Part shown: one piece after another, positions 1-5,275 of the stretch
How positions within the stretch are numbered: position 1 is the first letter of the stretch
How the letters are laid out: every line of letters starts with the position of its first letter
Notes under the pieces: generated by a model
Told to the model about the DNA's origin: nothing
Database searches by the model: none
What the model saw: only the letters and a program-made list of their open reading frames with translations
Position numbers and translations under genes: made by a program
Origin: an uncultured Bacteroidales bacterium
Lineage (GTDB): Bacteria > Bacteroidota > Bacteroidia > Bacteroidales > UBA932
NCBI GenBank assembly: GCA_945983015.1
Contig: CAMFSN010000096.1
Coordinates: 1 to 5,364, forward strand
Direction: 5' to 3'
DNA length: 5,364 nt

Positions 1-65
1 TTCTTGGACCCTTTCTTCTCGGCCCTCTGTCTGTCAATTCTTGCGATAGGATCTTCTTTTTCCAT
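1..65 (-). CDS. Start of a divergent gene, product unknown (partial)
   Basis: An ATG on the minus strand at 65-63 opens a frame that stays open to the window edge (21 codons plus two bases). The visible protein is hydrophilic and rich in Lys, Arg, Glu and Asp, beginning MEKEDPIARI and continuing through DRQRAEKKGSK. That composition is unlike a random shadow frame. The bases before the ATG are A/T-rich, and a TACCTTTG box lies about 30 bases upstream at 99-106, so promoter and start agree. The plus-strand reading of the same bases (a TTG-started, pyrimidine-rich, hydrophobic stretch) is the less convincing alternative. Too little is visible to name a family, and the rest lies outside the window. 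The call is inference from composition and position. Confidence 0.5.
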   Translation of the reverse strand, partial: MEKEDPIARIDRQRAEKKGSK

Positions 66-98
66 AATAGTATTTTTTAAAGGTTTCCAAAATCGGCC

Positions 99-106
99 CA
101 AAGGTA
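99..106 (-). promoter_or_regulatory. Probable -7 promoter box for the leftward gene
   Basis: The minus strand reads TACCTTTG here, an exact match to the Bacteroidota -7 consensus TAnnTTTG. Transcription would begin around position 96 and give a leader of roughly 30 bases before the ATG at 65. No TTG is found at the usual distance of about 20 bases upstream (the nearest, at 122-120, is only 13 bases away), so the -33 element is weak or missing. Confidence 0.45.
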
Positions 107-129
107 CAAATATTATGCTCAAGAAAGAG

Positions 130-137
130 TATATTTG
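130..137 (+). promoter_or_regulatory. Probable -7 promoter box for the rightward membrane protein gene
   Basis: TATATTTG matches the Bacteroidota -7 consensus TAnnTTTG. The expected transcription start near 140 leaves a short A-rich leader before the ATG at 157, much like the leader inferred for pyrH. No TTG is seen at about -33. If used, this box lies inside the upstream extension of the reading frame and argues against starts at 4 or 115. Confidence 0.4.
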
Positions 138-156
138 TGAAAAAATAGTTCAAATT

Positions 157-618
157 ATGAGATATCTGCTTAGGTCCATCAAATATTTTTTCTATCTCAG
201 CTTCGTTCTGCTGCTTATTATCCTTATTTTCAGATTGACCGGTTTCATAGAGGGAGACGTAGAGTATATGTTCGTGCACGGTTATACTTCCATCCTCTAT
301 ATGGCATTGATAGTGGCCGCCTTCGCTGCGATTTACCCTATGTTAGGATATGGAAAGCGGAATATCAGGGTAACGGGAGAGAACTCCGAAGAGAAGATAA
401 TCAACTTTATGCAGTCCCGTCACTATATACTTTCTGACAGGACTGGTGAGAATATGACTTTCAGAAAGACTTCCCTTCTGGACAGGATTATCAAGATGGG
501 CGAGGACAAGGTCCGTTTCACCAAAGTATTCGGGGGCTATAGCATCGAAGGAATCACGAAAGATATAGTCCGTCTAGACAGTGGACTTACTCAACTCTTT
601 GATTCTGAGGGAGAATAG
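157..618 (+). CDS. Small two-helix membrane protein of unknown function
   Basis: A 153-residue protein with no function I can name. It shows two hydrophobic helices, about residues 8-30 and 44-64, joined by a short acidic loop (EGDVEY), then a soluble tail of about 85 residues. The tail has GENSEEK near 74, GENMTFRK near 98 and GGYSIEGITKDIVRL near 126-140. This arrangement resembles conserved but uncharacterised Bacteroidota inner-membrane proteins, and that resemblance is from memory only. The frame is open back to the window edge, with a TTG at 4 and ATGs at 115 and 157. I choose 157 because a TAnnTTTG box lies at 130-137 and because a divergent gene appears to start at 65. Starting at 115 would add 14 residues. 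The 3' end overlaps lpxK by 45 bases on the opposite strand. The tail is probably cytoplasmic (inference). Confidence 0.6.
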   Translation: MRYLLRSIKYFFYLSFVLLLIILIFRLTGFIEGDVEYMFVHGYTSILYMALIVAAFAAIYPMLGYGKRNIRVTGENSEEKIINFMQSRHYILSDRTGENMTFRKTSLLDRIIKMGEDKVRFTKVFGGYSIEGITKDIVRLDSGLTQLFDSEGE

Positions 619-1587
619 CTCTTCGTCTTCAGCGCTGCAGAATCTGGCTTCTATAGGTACCATAAAGAGCCTTTCCTTCAGATAATCACTCACAAAGTCA
701 CAGGAGAGCAGTCTCTGCGCATCCTTTTCCGTGGTGGCTATGGCGCAGGCCTTGGCTTTTCTGGCTGCCTTTTCCACTTTCTTCAAGTCCTTGAGCTTGA
801 AATCGTGGTGGTCTGAAAATTCGAAACTTTCCAAGATGTGATAGGAGCCGGAAAGATGCCTGAAGAGATTGTCGTCCTTAGCTATTCCGCTCATATACAG
901 AATCCTTTGGGAATAGATATACCTCGGGTCCCCTTCCTTGAAAATCATCTTCGGAGGCAGGTAATGAATATAGCTGAAAAGCAGAGGTATATTCTTCCCT
1001 TCCAGCCTGAGCTTTTTCCTCCAATCCTCTTTCTCCTCTACGCTTATGTCCGGTGGACATTTGCTGACTATCAGTATATCGGCCTTGAAGATTCTCTCCG
1101 GCAGGTCTCTGAGCCTTCCGAAAGGCAGGAGCCTGTCTTCAAAGACGGGTCTGGAATAGTTCACTAACACTATGTTAAGATCGGCCCTAAGTCTTCTGTA
1201 CTGAAAGGCATCGTCCAGAATCACCAGGGAGCAGCCGTAGTCTTCCTTTAGTCTTTTGCAGCCCTCAAGCCTGTCCTTATCTACGGCTACCACTCTCTGA
1301 GGAAATTTGCGCGCTATCTGCAGAGGCTCGTCCCCATAGTCGCAGGACTTGCCCTCAGTTTCAACTTTAAGAAAGCCTTTGCTCTTTCTTCCATAGCCCC
1401 GAGACAGTACCGCCACGCCTTTCACCTCCTTCAAAAGCCTCAGGCATAATTCGGTATGAGGGGTCTTGCCGCAACCTCCCACAGTGACATTGCCTATGCA
1501 CAGCGTAGGCAGAACAGCTTTTTCGCTCTTCTTCCTGCCCTTGTCATAGGCCTTGTGCCTCAGTTTGAGAATCAGTCTATACAGCAT
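574..1587 (-). CDS. lpxK: Tetraacyldisaccharide 4'-kinase (lipid A 4'-kinase)
   Basis: LpxK transfers phosphate from ATP to the 4' position of the tetraacyl-disaccharide-1-phosphate, making lipid IVA on the cytoplasmic face of the inner membrane. The 337-residue product carries the family marks in order: P-loop IGNVTVGGCGKTPHT (31-45), SRGYGRKSKGF (62-72), GDEP (85-88), VDKDRLEG (102-109), DDAFQYRRL (125-133), LLPFGRLRD (153-161), SGIA (233-236), DHHDF (259-263) and TTEKDAQRL (285-293). D86 and the DHH histidines match the catalytic Asp/His pair known in the family, and D125-D126 the conserved acidic pair. Variations from the common form are Cys for Thr in the P-loop and Ala and Tyr in DDGFQH. 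The N-terminus is some 10-15 residues shorter than usual, but an in-frame TAG at 1599-1597 allows no earlier start. The ATG overlaps the end of dusB by 11 bases, suggesting translational coupling. Confidence 0.95.
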   Translation of the reverse strand: MLYRLILKLRHKAYDKGRKKSEKAVLPTLCIGNVTVGGCGKTPHTELCLRLLKEVKGVAVLSRGYGRKSKGFLKVETEGKSCDYGDEPLQIARKFPQRVVAVDKDRLEGCKRLKEDYGCSLVILDDAFQYRRLRADLNIVLVNYSRPVFEDRLLPFGRLRDLPERIFKADILIVSKCPPDISVEEKEDWRKKLRLEGKNIPLLFSYIHYLPPKMIFKEGDPRYIYSQRILYMSGIAKDDNLFRHLSGSYHILESFEFSDHHDFKLKDLKKVEKAARKAKACAIATTEKDAQRLLSCDFVSDYLKERLFMVPIEARFCSAEDEELFSLRIKELSKSTV

Positions 1588-2575
1588 ACCTTTCTTCTAT
1601 CTCGTCTAAAATTCCATAGATTTCCTGCACGTCCAGGCTCGTCACCATATGGATTCGGGTCTCCTTGAAGTCCGGCAGGCCCTTGAAATAGCAGGACAGG
1701 TGCCTTCGCATCTCGTAAATACCCCTAGGCTCGCCTTTCAGTTTCAGCGACAGTCCCAGATGTCTTCGGGCCAATTCCACTCTTTCCCTTACTCCCAAGT
1801 CCGGCAGCAGTTCTCCGCTGTCCAGATAGTGCCTGATTTCCCGAAATATCCAGGGGTGTCCGAAGGTAGCCCGCCCTATCATAATCCCATCCACGCCGTA
1901 ACGCTCGAAAGCCTCCTTCGCCTTAAGTGGATTCGTAATGTCTCCATTGCCAATTATCGGGATCTTCATCCGCGGATTCTGCTTCACCGCTCCTATGAGC
2001 GTCCAGTCCGCCTCTCCCTTATAGAGCTGACAGCGAGTTCTGCCGTGAATCGTAAGGGCCTGCACGCCCACATCCTGCAGTCTCTCTGCCAATTCCACTA
2101 TAATCTTAGAGTTCTCGTCCCAGCCAAGTCTGGTTTTCACCGTAACCGGTTTTTTGACGGCTTCCACTACGGCTTTGGTGATGGCTACCAGTTTGTCGGG
2201 TTCTCGGAGCATTCCTGAGCCTGCCCCTCGACCCGCTATCTTTGAGACAGGACAGCCGAAGTTGATGTCTATGAAGTCGGCCCCGTGTCCTCCCGCGATG
2301 CTGGCGGCATTATCCGCCATCTTAGCGGCCTCTACCATAGATTCGGGGATGTGACCGTATATCTGAATGGCCACAGGTGCTTCCTCTTCGAGGGTGCGCA
2401 TCTTAGCTATGGCCTTGTCCGCATCCCTGATAAGTCCGTCACTGGGAACGAATTCGGTATATACTGCAGCCGCCCCCTGTTCTCTGCACAGGATACGGAA
2501 TGATGCATCAGTGACATCTTCCATAGGTGCTAGCAAGAGGGGGCGGCTGCCTAAATCTATGTTTCCGATCTTCAT
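1577..2575 (-). CDS. dusB: tRNA-dihydrouridine synthase, DusB family
   Basis: An FMN-dependent enzyme that uses NADPH to reduce uridine to dihydrouridine in the D-loop of tRNA, in the cytoplasm. The 332-residue product starts with the TIM-barrel signature LLLAPMEDVTDASFR (13-27). It has the catalytic-loop motif DINFGCPVSKIAGRGAGSGM (103-122), in which C108 is the expected catalytic Cys. It also has FMN-contact segments VKTRLGW (146-152), TIHGRTR (175-181), GNGDI (209-213) and GVDGIMIGRATFGHPWIF (227-244), then a helical C-terminal tRNA-binding domain. Length and motif order fit the DusB/NifR3 group; assignment to DusB rather than another Dus subfamily rests on the overall pattern. It begins 10 bases after sdhC ends, and its last codons contain the start of lpxK, so all three are probably cotranscribed. 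No clear Shine-Dalgarno precedes its ATG, as is usual in this phylum. Confidence 0.93.
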   Translation of the reverse strand: MKIGNIDLGSRPLLLAPMEDVTDASFRILCREQGAAAVYTEFVPSDGLIRDADKAIAKMRTLEEEAPVAIQIYGHIPESMVEAAKMADNAASIAGGHGADFIDINFGCPVSKIAGRGAGSGMLREPDKLVAITKAVVEAVKKPVTVKTRLGWDENSKIIVELAERLQDVGVQALTIHGRTRCQLYKGEADWTLIGAVKQNPRMKIPIIGNGDITNPLKAKEAFERYGVDGIMIGRATFGHPWIFREIRHYLDSGELLPDLGVRERVELARRHLGLSLKLKGEPRGIYEMRRHLSCYFKGLPDFKETRIHMVTSLDVQEIYGILDEIEERYAV

Positions 2576-2585
2576 CGGAAGGATT

Positions 2586-3314
2586 TTATAAAATGTTCGG
2601 AGCCTGGATAGCTGCGTTTACAGCTACTGAGATGAACATCACTACTATAAGGGTAGAGAAGATGGCTCCTATCACTTTAAGTCTTTTGAACCACTTGCCG
2701 TTGTTCCAGCCTATAGTCTGGAACATACTCCAGAAACCGTGTACCAGGTGGAACCACAGGGCGATGAACCAGATGATGTAAATGGCGAGAATCCACCAAT
2801 GGCTGAAGGTCTGGCAGAGCAGCAGGTAAGGATTGTCCACATAGGTTCCTATGTGAAGCAGCTCAGGCATCTGCATCTTAGACCAGAAGTGGAAGAGGTG
2901 GAAGCAGATGAGGCCGAGGATGAGGATTCCGAGCACGAACATATTCTTCGCTGACCAGGAATCGGTCGCAGCCTTGGAGCTGACAGCATAGCGCTTGAAT
3001 CCGCCACGGGCATAGATGTTCTTCGCGGTAAGCCAGCAACCGTAAAGGATGTGGACCACAAAGCCCAGGGCGAGCACTGGCACCATAATTGAGATGACAG
3101 GGGTGGACATAAAGTCGCAGCCCAGTTTGAAGAGTCCGTCTCCAGCTGAGAATAGTTTGTCGTCCAGAGCCACCACTCCGAATTTTCCGGTAAAGGAATC
3201 GATTACTGAAAAAAAGTTAATCGTTACGTGCAGGAGCAGGAAAAGGATGAGGAAAGCTCCGCTGATAGCTTGAACGAGTTTCTTGCCGATAGATGAATTA
3301 AAGATGAACCACAT
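2586..3314 (-). CDS. sdhC: Succinate dehydrogenase/fumarate reductase cytochrome b subunit (B-type)
   Basis: The membrane anchor of complex II. In B-type enzymes one subunit binds two b hemes and passes electrons between the flavoprotein/iron-sulfur subunits and menaquinone. The 242-residue product has the typical N-terminus with SSIGKKLVQAISG (7-19) and five membrane helices at roughly 12-38, 72-97, 122-146, 165-192 and 211-235. Candidate heme-ligand histidines are H29 in helix 1, H88 in helix 2, H139 or H142 in helix 3 (HLFHFW) and H189 or H192 in helix 4 (FHLVHGFWSMFQT, a strong family motif). The flavoprotein and iron-sulfur genes normally follow directly (as in frdCAB of Bacteroides). 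Here dusB follows after 10 bases and pyrH diverges upstream, so they must lie elsewhere. The direction of the enzyme (succinate oxidation or fumarate reduction) cannot be told from this subunit; frdC would be an equally fair name. Confidence 0.93.
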   Translation of the reverse strand: MWFIFNSSIGKKLVQAISGAFLILFLLLHVTINFFSVIDSFTGKFGVVALDDKLFSAGDGLFKLGCDFMSTPVISIMVPVLALGFVVHILYGCWLTAKNIYARGGFKRYAVSSKAATDSWSAKNMFVLGILILGLICFHLFHFWSKMQMPELLHIGTYVDNPYLLLCQTFSHWWILAIYIIWFIALWFHLVHGFWSMFQTIGWNNGKWFKRLKVIGAIFSTLIVVMFISVAVNAAIQAPNIL

Positions 3315-3348
3315 ATCTGTAACTGTTTATATTTTCTAAAAAAGCGTA

Positions 3349-3381
3349 CAAATATAATTCAAATATCCCAATTTATTGCAA
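3349..3381 (-). promoter_or_regulatory. Probable sdhC-dusB-lpxK promoter
   Basis: On the minus strand TTG (3381-3379) is followed after 22 bases by TATATTTG (3356-3349), a match to the Bacteroidota -33/-7 pattern with a slightly long spacer. The predicted start near 3343 gives a leader of about 28 bases before the sdhC ATG at 3314. A second, poorer box GATATTTG sits upstream at 3366-3359. The TTG is half of the palindrome TTGCAA, whose other half serves the opposite strand. Confidence 0.55.
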
Positions 3382-3406
3382 GTTTGAGTTTTTTCCGGTA
3401 TTTTTG
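3375..3406 (+). promoter_or_regulatory. Probable pyrH-frr promoter
   Basis: ATTG (3375-3378) and TATTTTTG (3399-3406) are separated by 20 bases, the spacing expected for the Bacteroidota housekeeping promoter. The predicted transcription start, near 3413, leaves a leader of only about 13 bases before the pyrH ATG at 3426. The TATTTTTG box lies inside the upstream extension of the pyrH frame (TTG at 3384), which supports the ATG as the true start. Confidence 0.6.
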
Positions 3407-3425
3407 TTTCTATCTAATAACGCTT

Positions 3426-4130
3426 ATGTATAAAAAAGTTCTTTTGAAATTGAGCGGCGAGAGCCTCGGCGGTCCTTCGGGGAAGGGTCTGGACGAGAGC
3501 AGAATCGCCAAATATGCCCATATGGTGGCGGAAGCCGTGCGTGCAGGATATCAGGTGGCTATCGTTAATGGAGGTGGAAACATCTTCCGTGGCCTGCAGG
3601 GCTCAGGCAAGGGTTTTGACAGAGTGGACGGAGATAAGATGGGGATGCTTGCCACGGTTATCAATTCTATGGCATTGGCCCAGTTCATCAGGGCAGAAGG
3701 TGTTGAGGCTGAGGTCTTTACGGCTACGCCTATGGAGCCCATAGCCCGTTATTACGTCAGGGATCACGCATTGGCCTTAATGGAAAAAGGGGGAGTGGCC
3801 CTTATCGCTGGAGGTACCGGTTCGCCTTTCTTTACCACGGATAGCGGCGCAGCCCTCAGGGCTTTGGAGTTGAAGGCGGATGCTTTGCTGAAAGGTACCC
3901 GTGTGGATGGAGTATATACTGCGGATCCGGAGAAAGATCCTAAGGCTCAGAAATATGACGAACTGACTTTTGACAAGGCTCTCTCAGACCACCTTAAAGT
4001 GATGGACGCCACGGCCTTTGCTCTCTGCCAGCAGGGGAATGTGCCGGTAGTGGTGTTTAATCTCGACGAAGAGGGCGCCTTGCTCTCGCTTCTGGAGGGA
4101 AAGAAGATAGGAACAATCGTACACGCTTAA
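3426..4130 (+). CDS. pyrH: UMP kinase
   Basis: Bacterial UMP kinase phosphorylates UMP to UDP with ATP, the entry step to UTP and CTP, and works as a cytoplasmic hexamer of the amino-acid-kinase fold. The 234-residue product shows KLSGE (8-12), NGGGNIFRG (48-56), the GDKMGMLATVINSMAL stretch (69-84), GGTGSPFFTTDSGAALRA (129-146), DGVYTADPEKDP (161-172) and MDATA (193-197), all diagnostic of the family. Length is normal (about 235-240). The frame stays open upstream to a TTG at 3384, but that would add 14 hydrophobic, non-family residues and overlap the promoter, so I use the ATG at 3426, where the family's usual YKKVLLKLSGE begins. frr follows after 11 bases, the conserved pyrH-frr pair. In many bacteria PyrH is activated by GTP and inhibited by UTP; the sequence alone does not show which applies here. 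Confidence 0.97.
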   Translation: MYKKVLLKLSGESLGGPSGKGLDESRIAKYAHMVAEAVRAGYQVAIVNGGGNIFRGLQGSGKGFDRVDGDKMGMLATVINSMALAQFIRAEGVEAEVFTATPMEPIARYYVRDHALALMEKGGVALIAGGTGSPFFTTDSGAALRALELKADALLKGTRVDGVYTADPEKDPKAQKYDELTFDKALSDHLKVMDATAFALCQQGNVPVVVFNLDEEGALLSLLEGKKIGTIVHA

Positions 4131-4141
4131 TTAATAATTAT

Positions 4142-4711
4142 ATGTTGACAGAAAATGCTAAACAGATAGTAGCAGCAGCTGACGCTAAGATGCTCTCGTC
4201 TGTTACTTTCCTCGAGGAAAGTTTGAAGAATTACAGAGTGGGAAAAGCTAATACTCAGGTATTTAATAAGGTGCTGGTGAACTACTACGGCACTCCGACC
4301 CCTGTTTCGCAGGTCGCTTCGGTTACCGCCCCTGACGCTAAGACATTGGCTATCCAGCCTTGGGAGCGTTCTCTTATTCCGGCTATCGAGAAAGCTATTT
4401 TGGACGCTAACATTGGCCTGACTCCTTCTAATAATGGGGAGACCATCCGCTGCACCGTGCCGGCCCTGACGGAAGATCGTCGCAAGGAATTGTGTAAGAA
4501 TGCCAAATCTGAAGGCGAGAATGCGAAGATCGTGGTTCGCAATGCCCGTCGTGATGCTGTGGATGCCCTGAAGAAAGCCGTGAAGAACGATGGCCTGAGC
4601 GAGGATGCCCAGAAAGAGGGTGAGGAGGAAATCCAGAAACTCACAGACAAGAGGGTGAAGGAAATCGATGCTTTGGTCTCTGCCAAGGAGAAAGATATCC
4701 TCGCTGTGTAG
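4142..4711 (+). CDS. frr: Ribosome recycling factor
   Basis: RRF works with EF-G to split the post-termination ribosome from mRNA and tRNA. The 189-residue product (usual length about 185) has the three-helix-bundle domain formed by the N-terminal ~30 and C-terminal ~85 residues. The smaller inserted domain lies between and carries VNYYGTPTPVSQVASV (46-61) and IQPWERS (71-77). Further family marks are PALTEDRRKEL (107-117), VVRNARRDA (131-139), where R133 matches the conserved functionally important Arg, GLSED (151-155) and EIQKLTDKRVKEID (163-176). The segment RVGKANTQVFNKV (32-44) departs somewhat from the commoner RxGRANP pattern. The ATG sits 11 bases after the pyrH stop, with no Shine-Dalgarno sequence between. 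Cotranscription with pyrH is likely. A hairpin with a T-run, 38 bases after the stop, may end the transcript. Confidence 0.97.
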   Translation: MLTENAKQIVAAADAKMLSSVTFLEESLKNYRVGKANTQVFNKVLVNYYGTPTPVSQVASVTAPDAKTLAIQPWERSLIPAIEKAILDANIGLTPSNNGETIRCTVPALTEDRRKELCKNAKSEGENAKIVVRNARRDAVDALKKAVKNDGLSEDAQKEGEEEIQKLTDKRVKEIDALVSAKEKDILAV

Positions 4712-4718
4712 AAAAGTT

Positions 4719-4749
4719 TTTGTAGATTCAGAATATTTACTTATCTTTG
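4719..4749 (+). promoter_or_regulatory. rplM-rpsI promoter
   Basis: TTTG (4719-4722), 19 bases, then TATCTTTG (4742-4749) is a near-ideal Bacteroidota promoter and the best in the window. The predicted transcription start is near 4753, giving a leader of about 60 bases before the rplM ATG at 4814. It begins only 8 bases after the frr stop. The last base of the -7 box is the first base of the hairpin that follows. Confidence 0.75.
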
Positions 4750-4781
4750 CGACCCCTTCAAAAGGAGGGATCGCAATTTTT
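4749..4781 (+). terminator. Hairpin with T-run: candidate pyrH-frr terminator and/or rplM leader stem
   Basis: Bases 4749-4774 fold into a stem. GCGA pairs with TCGC, a C-A mismatch follows, then CCCTTC pairs with GGAGGG (one T-G wobble) around an AAAA loop at 4760-4763. AA and five T follow (4777-4781). On transcripts reading through from frr this has the form of an intrinsic terminator. On transcripts from the rplM promoter, which should start near 4753, only the upper stem would remain, placed at the extreme 5' end of the mRNA. Which role matters, or whether it controls L13/S9 synthesis, cannot be told from sequence alone. The remaining leader, 4782-4813, is A/T-rich and shows no strong Shine-Dalgarno near the start. 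Confidence 0.55.
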
Positions 4782-4813
4782 ATTAAAGTATTAACCGTAA
4801 TAAGTATCAAGAC

Positions 4814-5266
4814 ATGGACACACTTAGTTACAAGACAGTATCGCTGAACAAGGCTACTGTTGACAAGAAGTGGCTGGTCATCGATGCGACAGATCTCGCA
4901 CTTGGTCGTCTTGCTTCCAGAGTTGCTCTCGTCCTTCGCGGAAAGAACAAGCCTGGTTTCACCCCTAACGTGGATTGTGGTGACAACGTCATCGTAATCA
5001 ACGCCGAGAAGGTGGCCCTTAAGGGTAAGAAGATGACTAATCGTGTGTACACCCGCTACACCGGATATCCTGGTGGACAGCGCTTTACCACACCTGCTGA
5101 GATCCTTGCAAAGAGGCCTGCAGAACTTGTTAGGAGAGCAGTAAAGGGTATGCTCCCTAAGACTCGTCTTGGTGACAAGCTTCTCGGTAACCTCTATGTA
5201 TATGCAGGTCCGGAGCATCCACACCAGGCACAGAACCCTACAGTTATCAAGTTGAACGAAATTTAA
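4814..5266 (+). CDS. rplM: 50S ribosomal protein L13 (uL13)
   Basis: An early-assembling protein of the large ribosomal subunit that binds 23S rRNA. The 150-residue product is full length and carries the Bacteroidota-type N-terminus MDTLSYKTVS. It continues with WLVIDATDLALGRLAS (20-35), LRGKNKPGFTPNVDCGDNV (41-59), YTGYPGGQR (82-90) and VKGMLPKTRLG (110-120), followed by NLYVYAGPEHPHQAQNP (126-142), which covers the family signature. There is no strong Shine-Dalgarno. The ATG at 4814 is the only start that gives the conserved N-terminus. rpsI follows after 9 bases, the near-universal rplM-rpsI pair. Expression is probably set by the strong promoter at 4719-4749 and perhaps by the leader hairpin. 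Confidence 0.98.
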   Translation: MDTLSYKTVSLNKATVDKKWLVIDATDLALGRLASRVALVLRGKNKPGFTPNVDCGDNVIVINAEKVALKGKKMTNRVYTRYTGYPGGQRFTTPAEILAKRPAELVRRAVKGMLPKTRLGDKLLGNLYVYAGPEHPHQAQNPTVIKLNEI

Positions 5267-5275
5267 ACAGAGCAA

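Noticed and set aside
4..156. An N-terminal extension of the small membrane protein from a TTG at 4 or an ATG at 115
   Set aside because: The extension covers two promoter-like boxes and a probable gene start on the opposite strand, and its hydrophobic look comes from T-rich, probably non-coding DNA. The ATG at 115 remains a weaker alternative.
568..586. Symmetry around GTCTAGAC at the convergent gene ends, considered as a bidirectional terminator
   Set aside because: The palindrome has no room for a loop, the flanking GTCC/GGAC arms are short and offset, and there is no T-run on either strand.
838..2781. Several plus-strand frames of 60-190 codons (for example 1649-2218) opposite lpxK, dusB and sdhC
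   Set aside because: All are antisense to genes with clear conserved motifs, overlap each other in different frames and show no recognisable domain or start context.
3384..3425. A longer pyrH starting at TTG 3384
   Set aside because: The 14 added residues are not part of the family's N-terminus and the stretch contains the TATTTTTG promoter box. The ATG at 3426 gives the normal length.
4763..4768. A perfect AGGAGG Shine-Dalgarno-like sequence upstream of rplM
   Set aside because: It is 45 bases from the rplM start, no start codon follows at a usable distance, and it is part of the hairpin stem. It is better explained by the stem.
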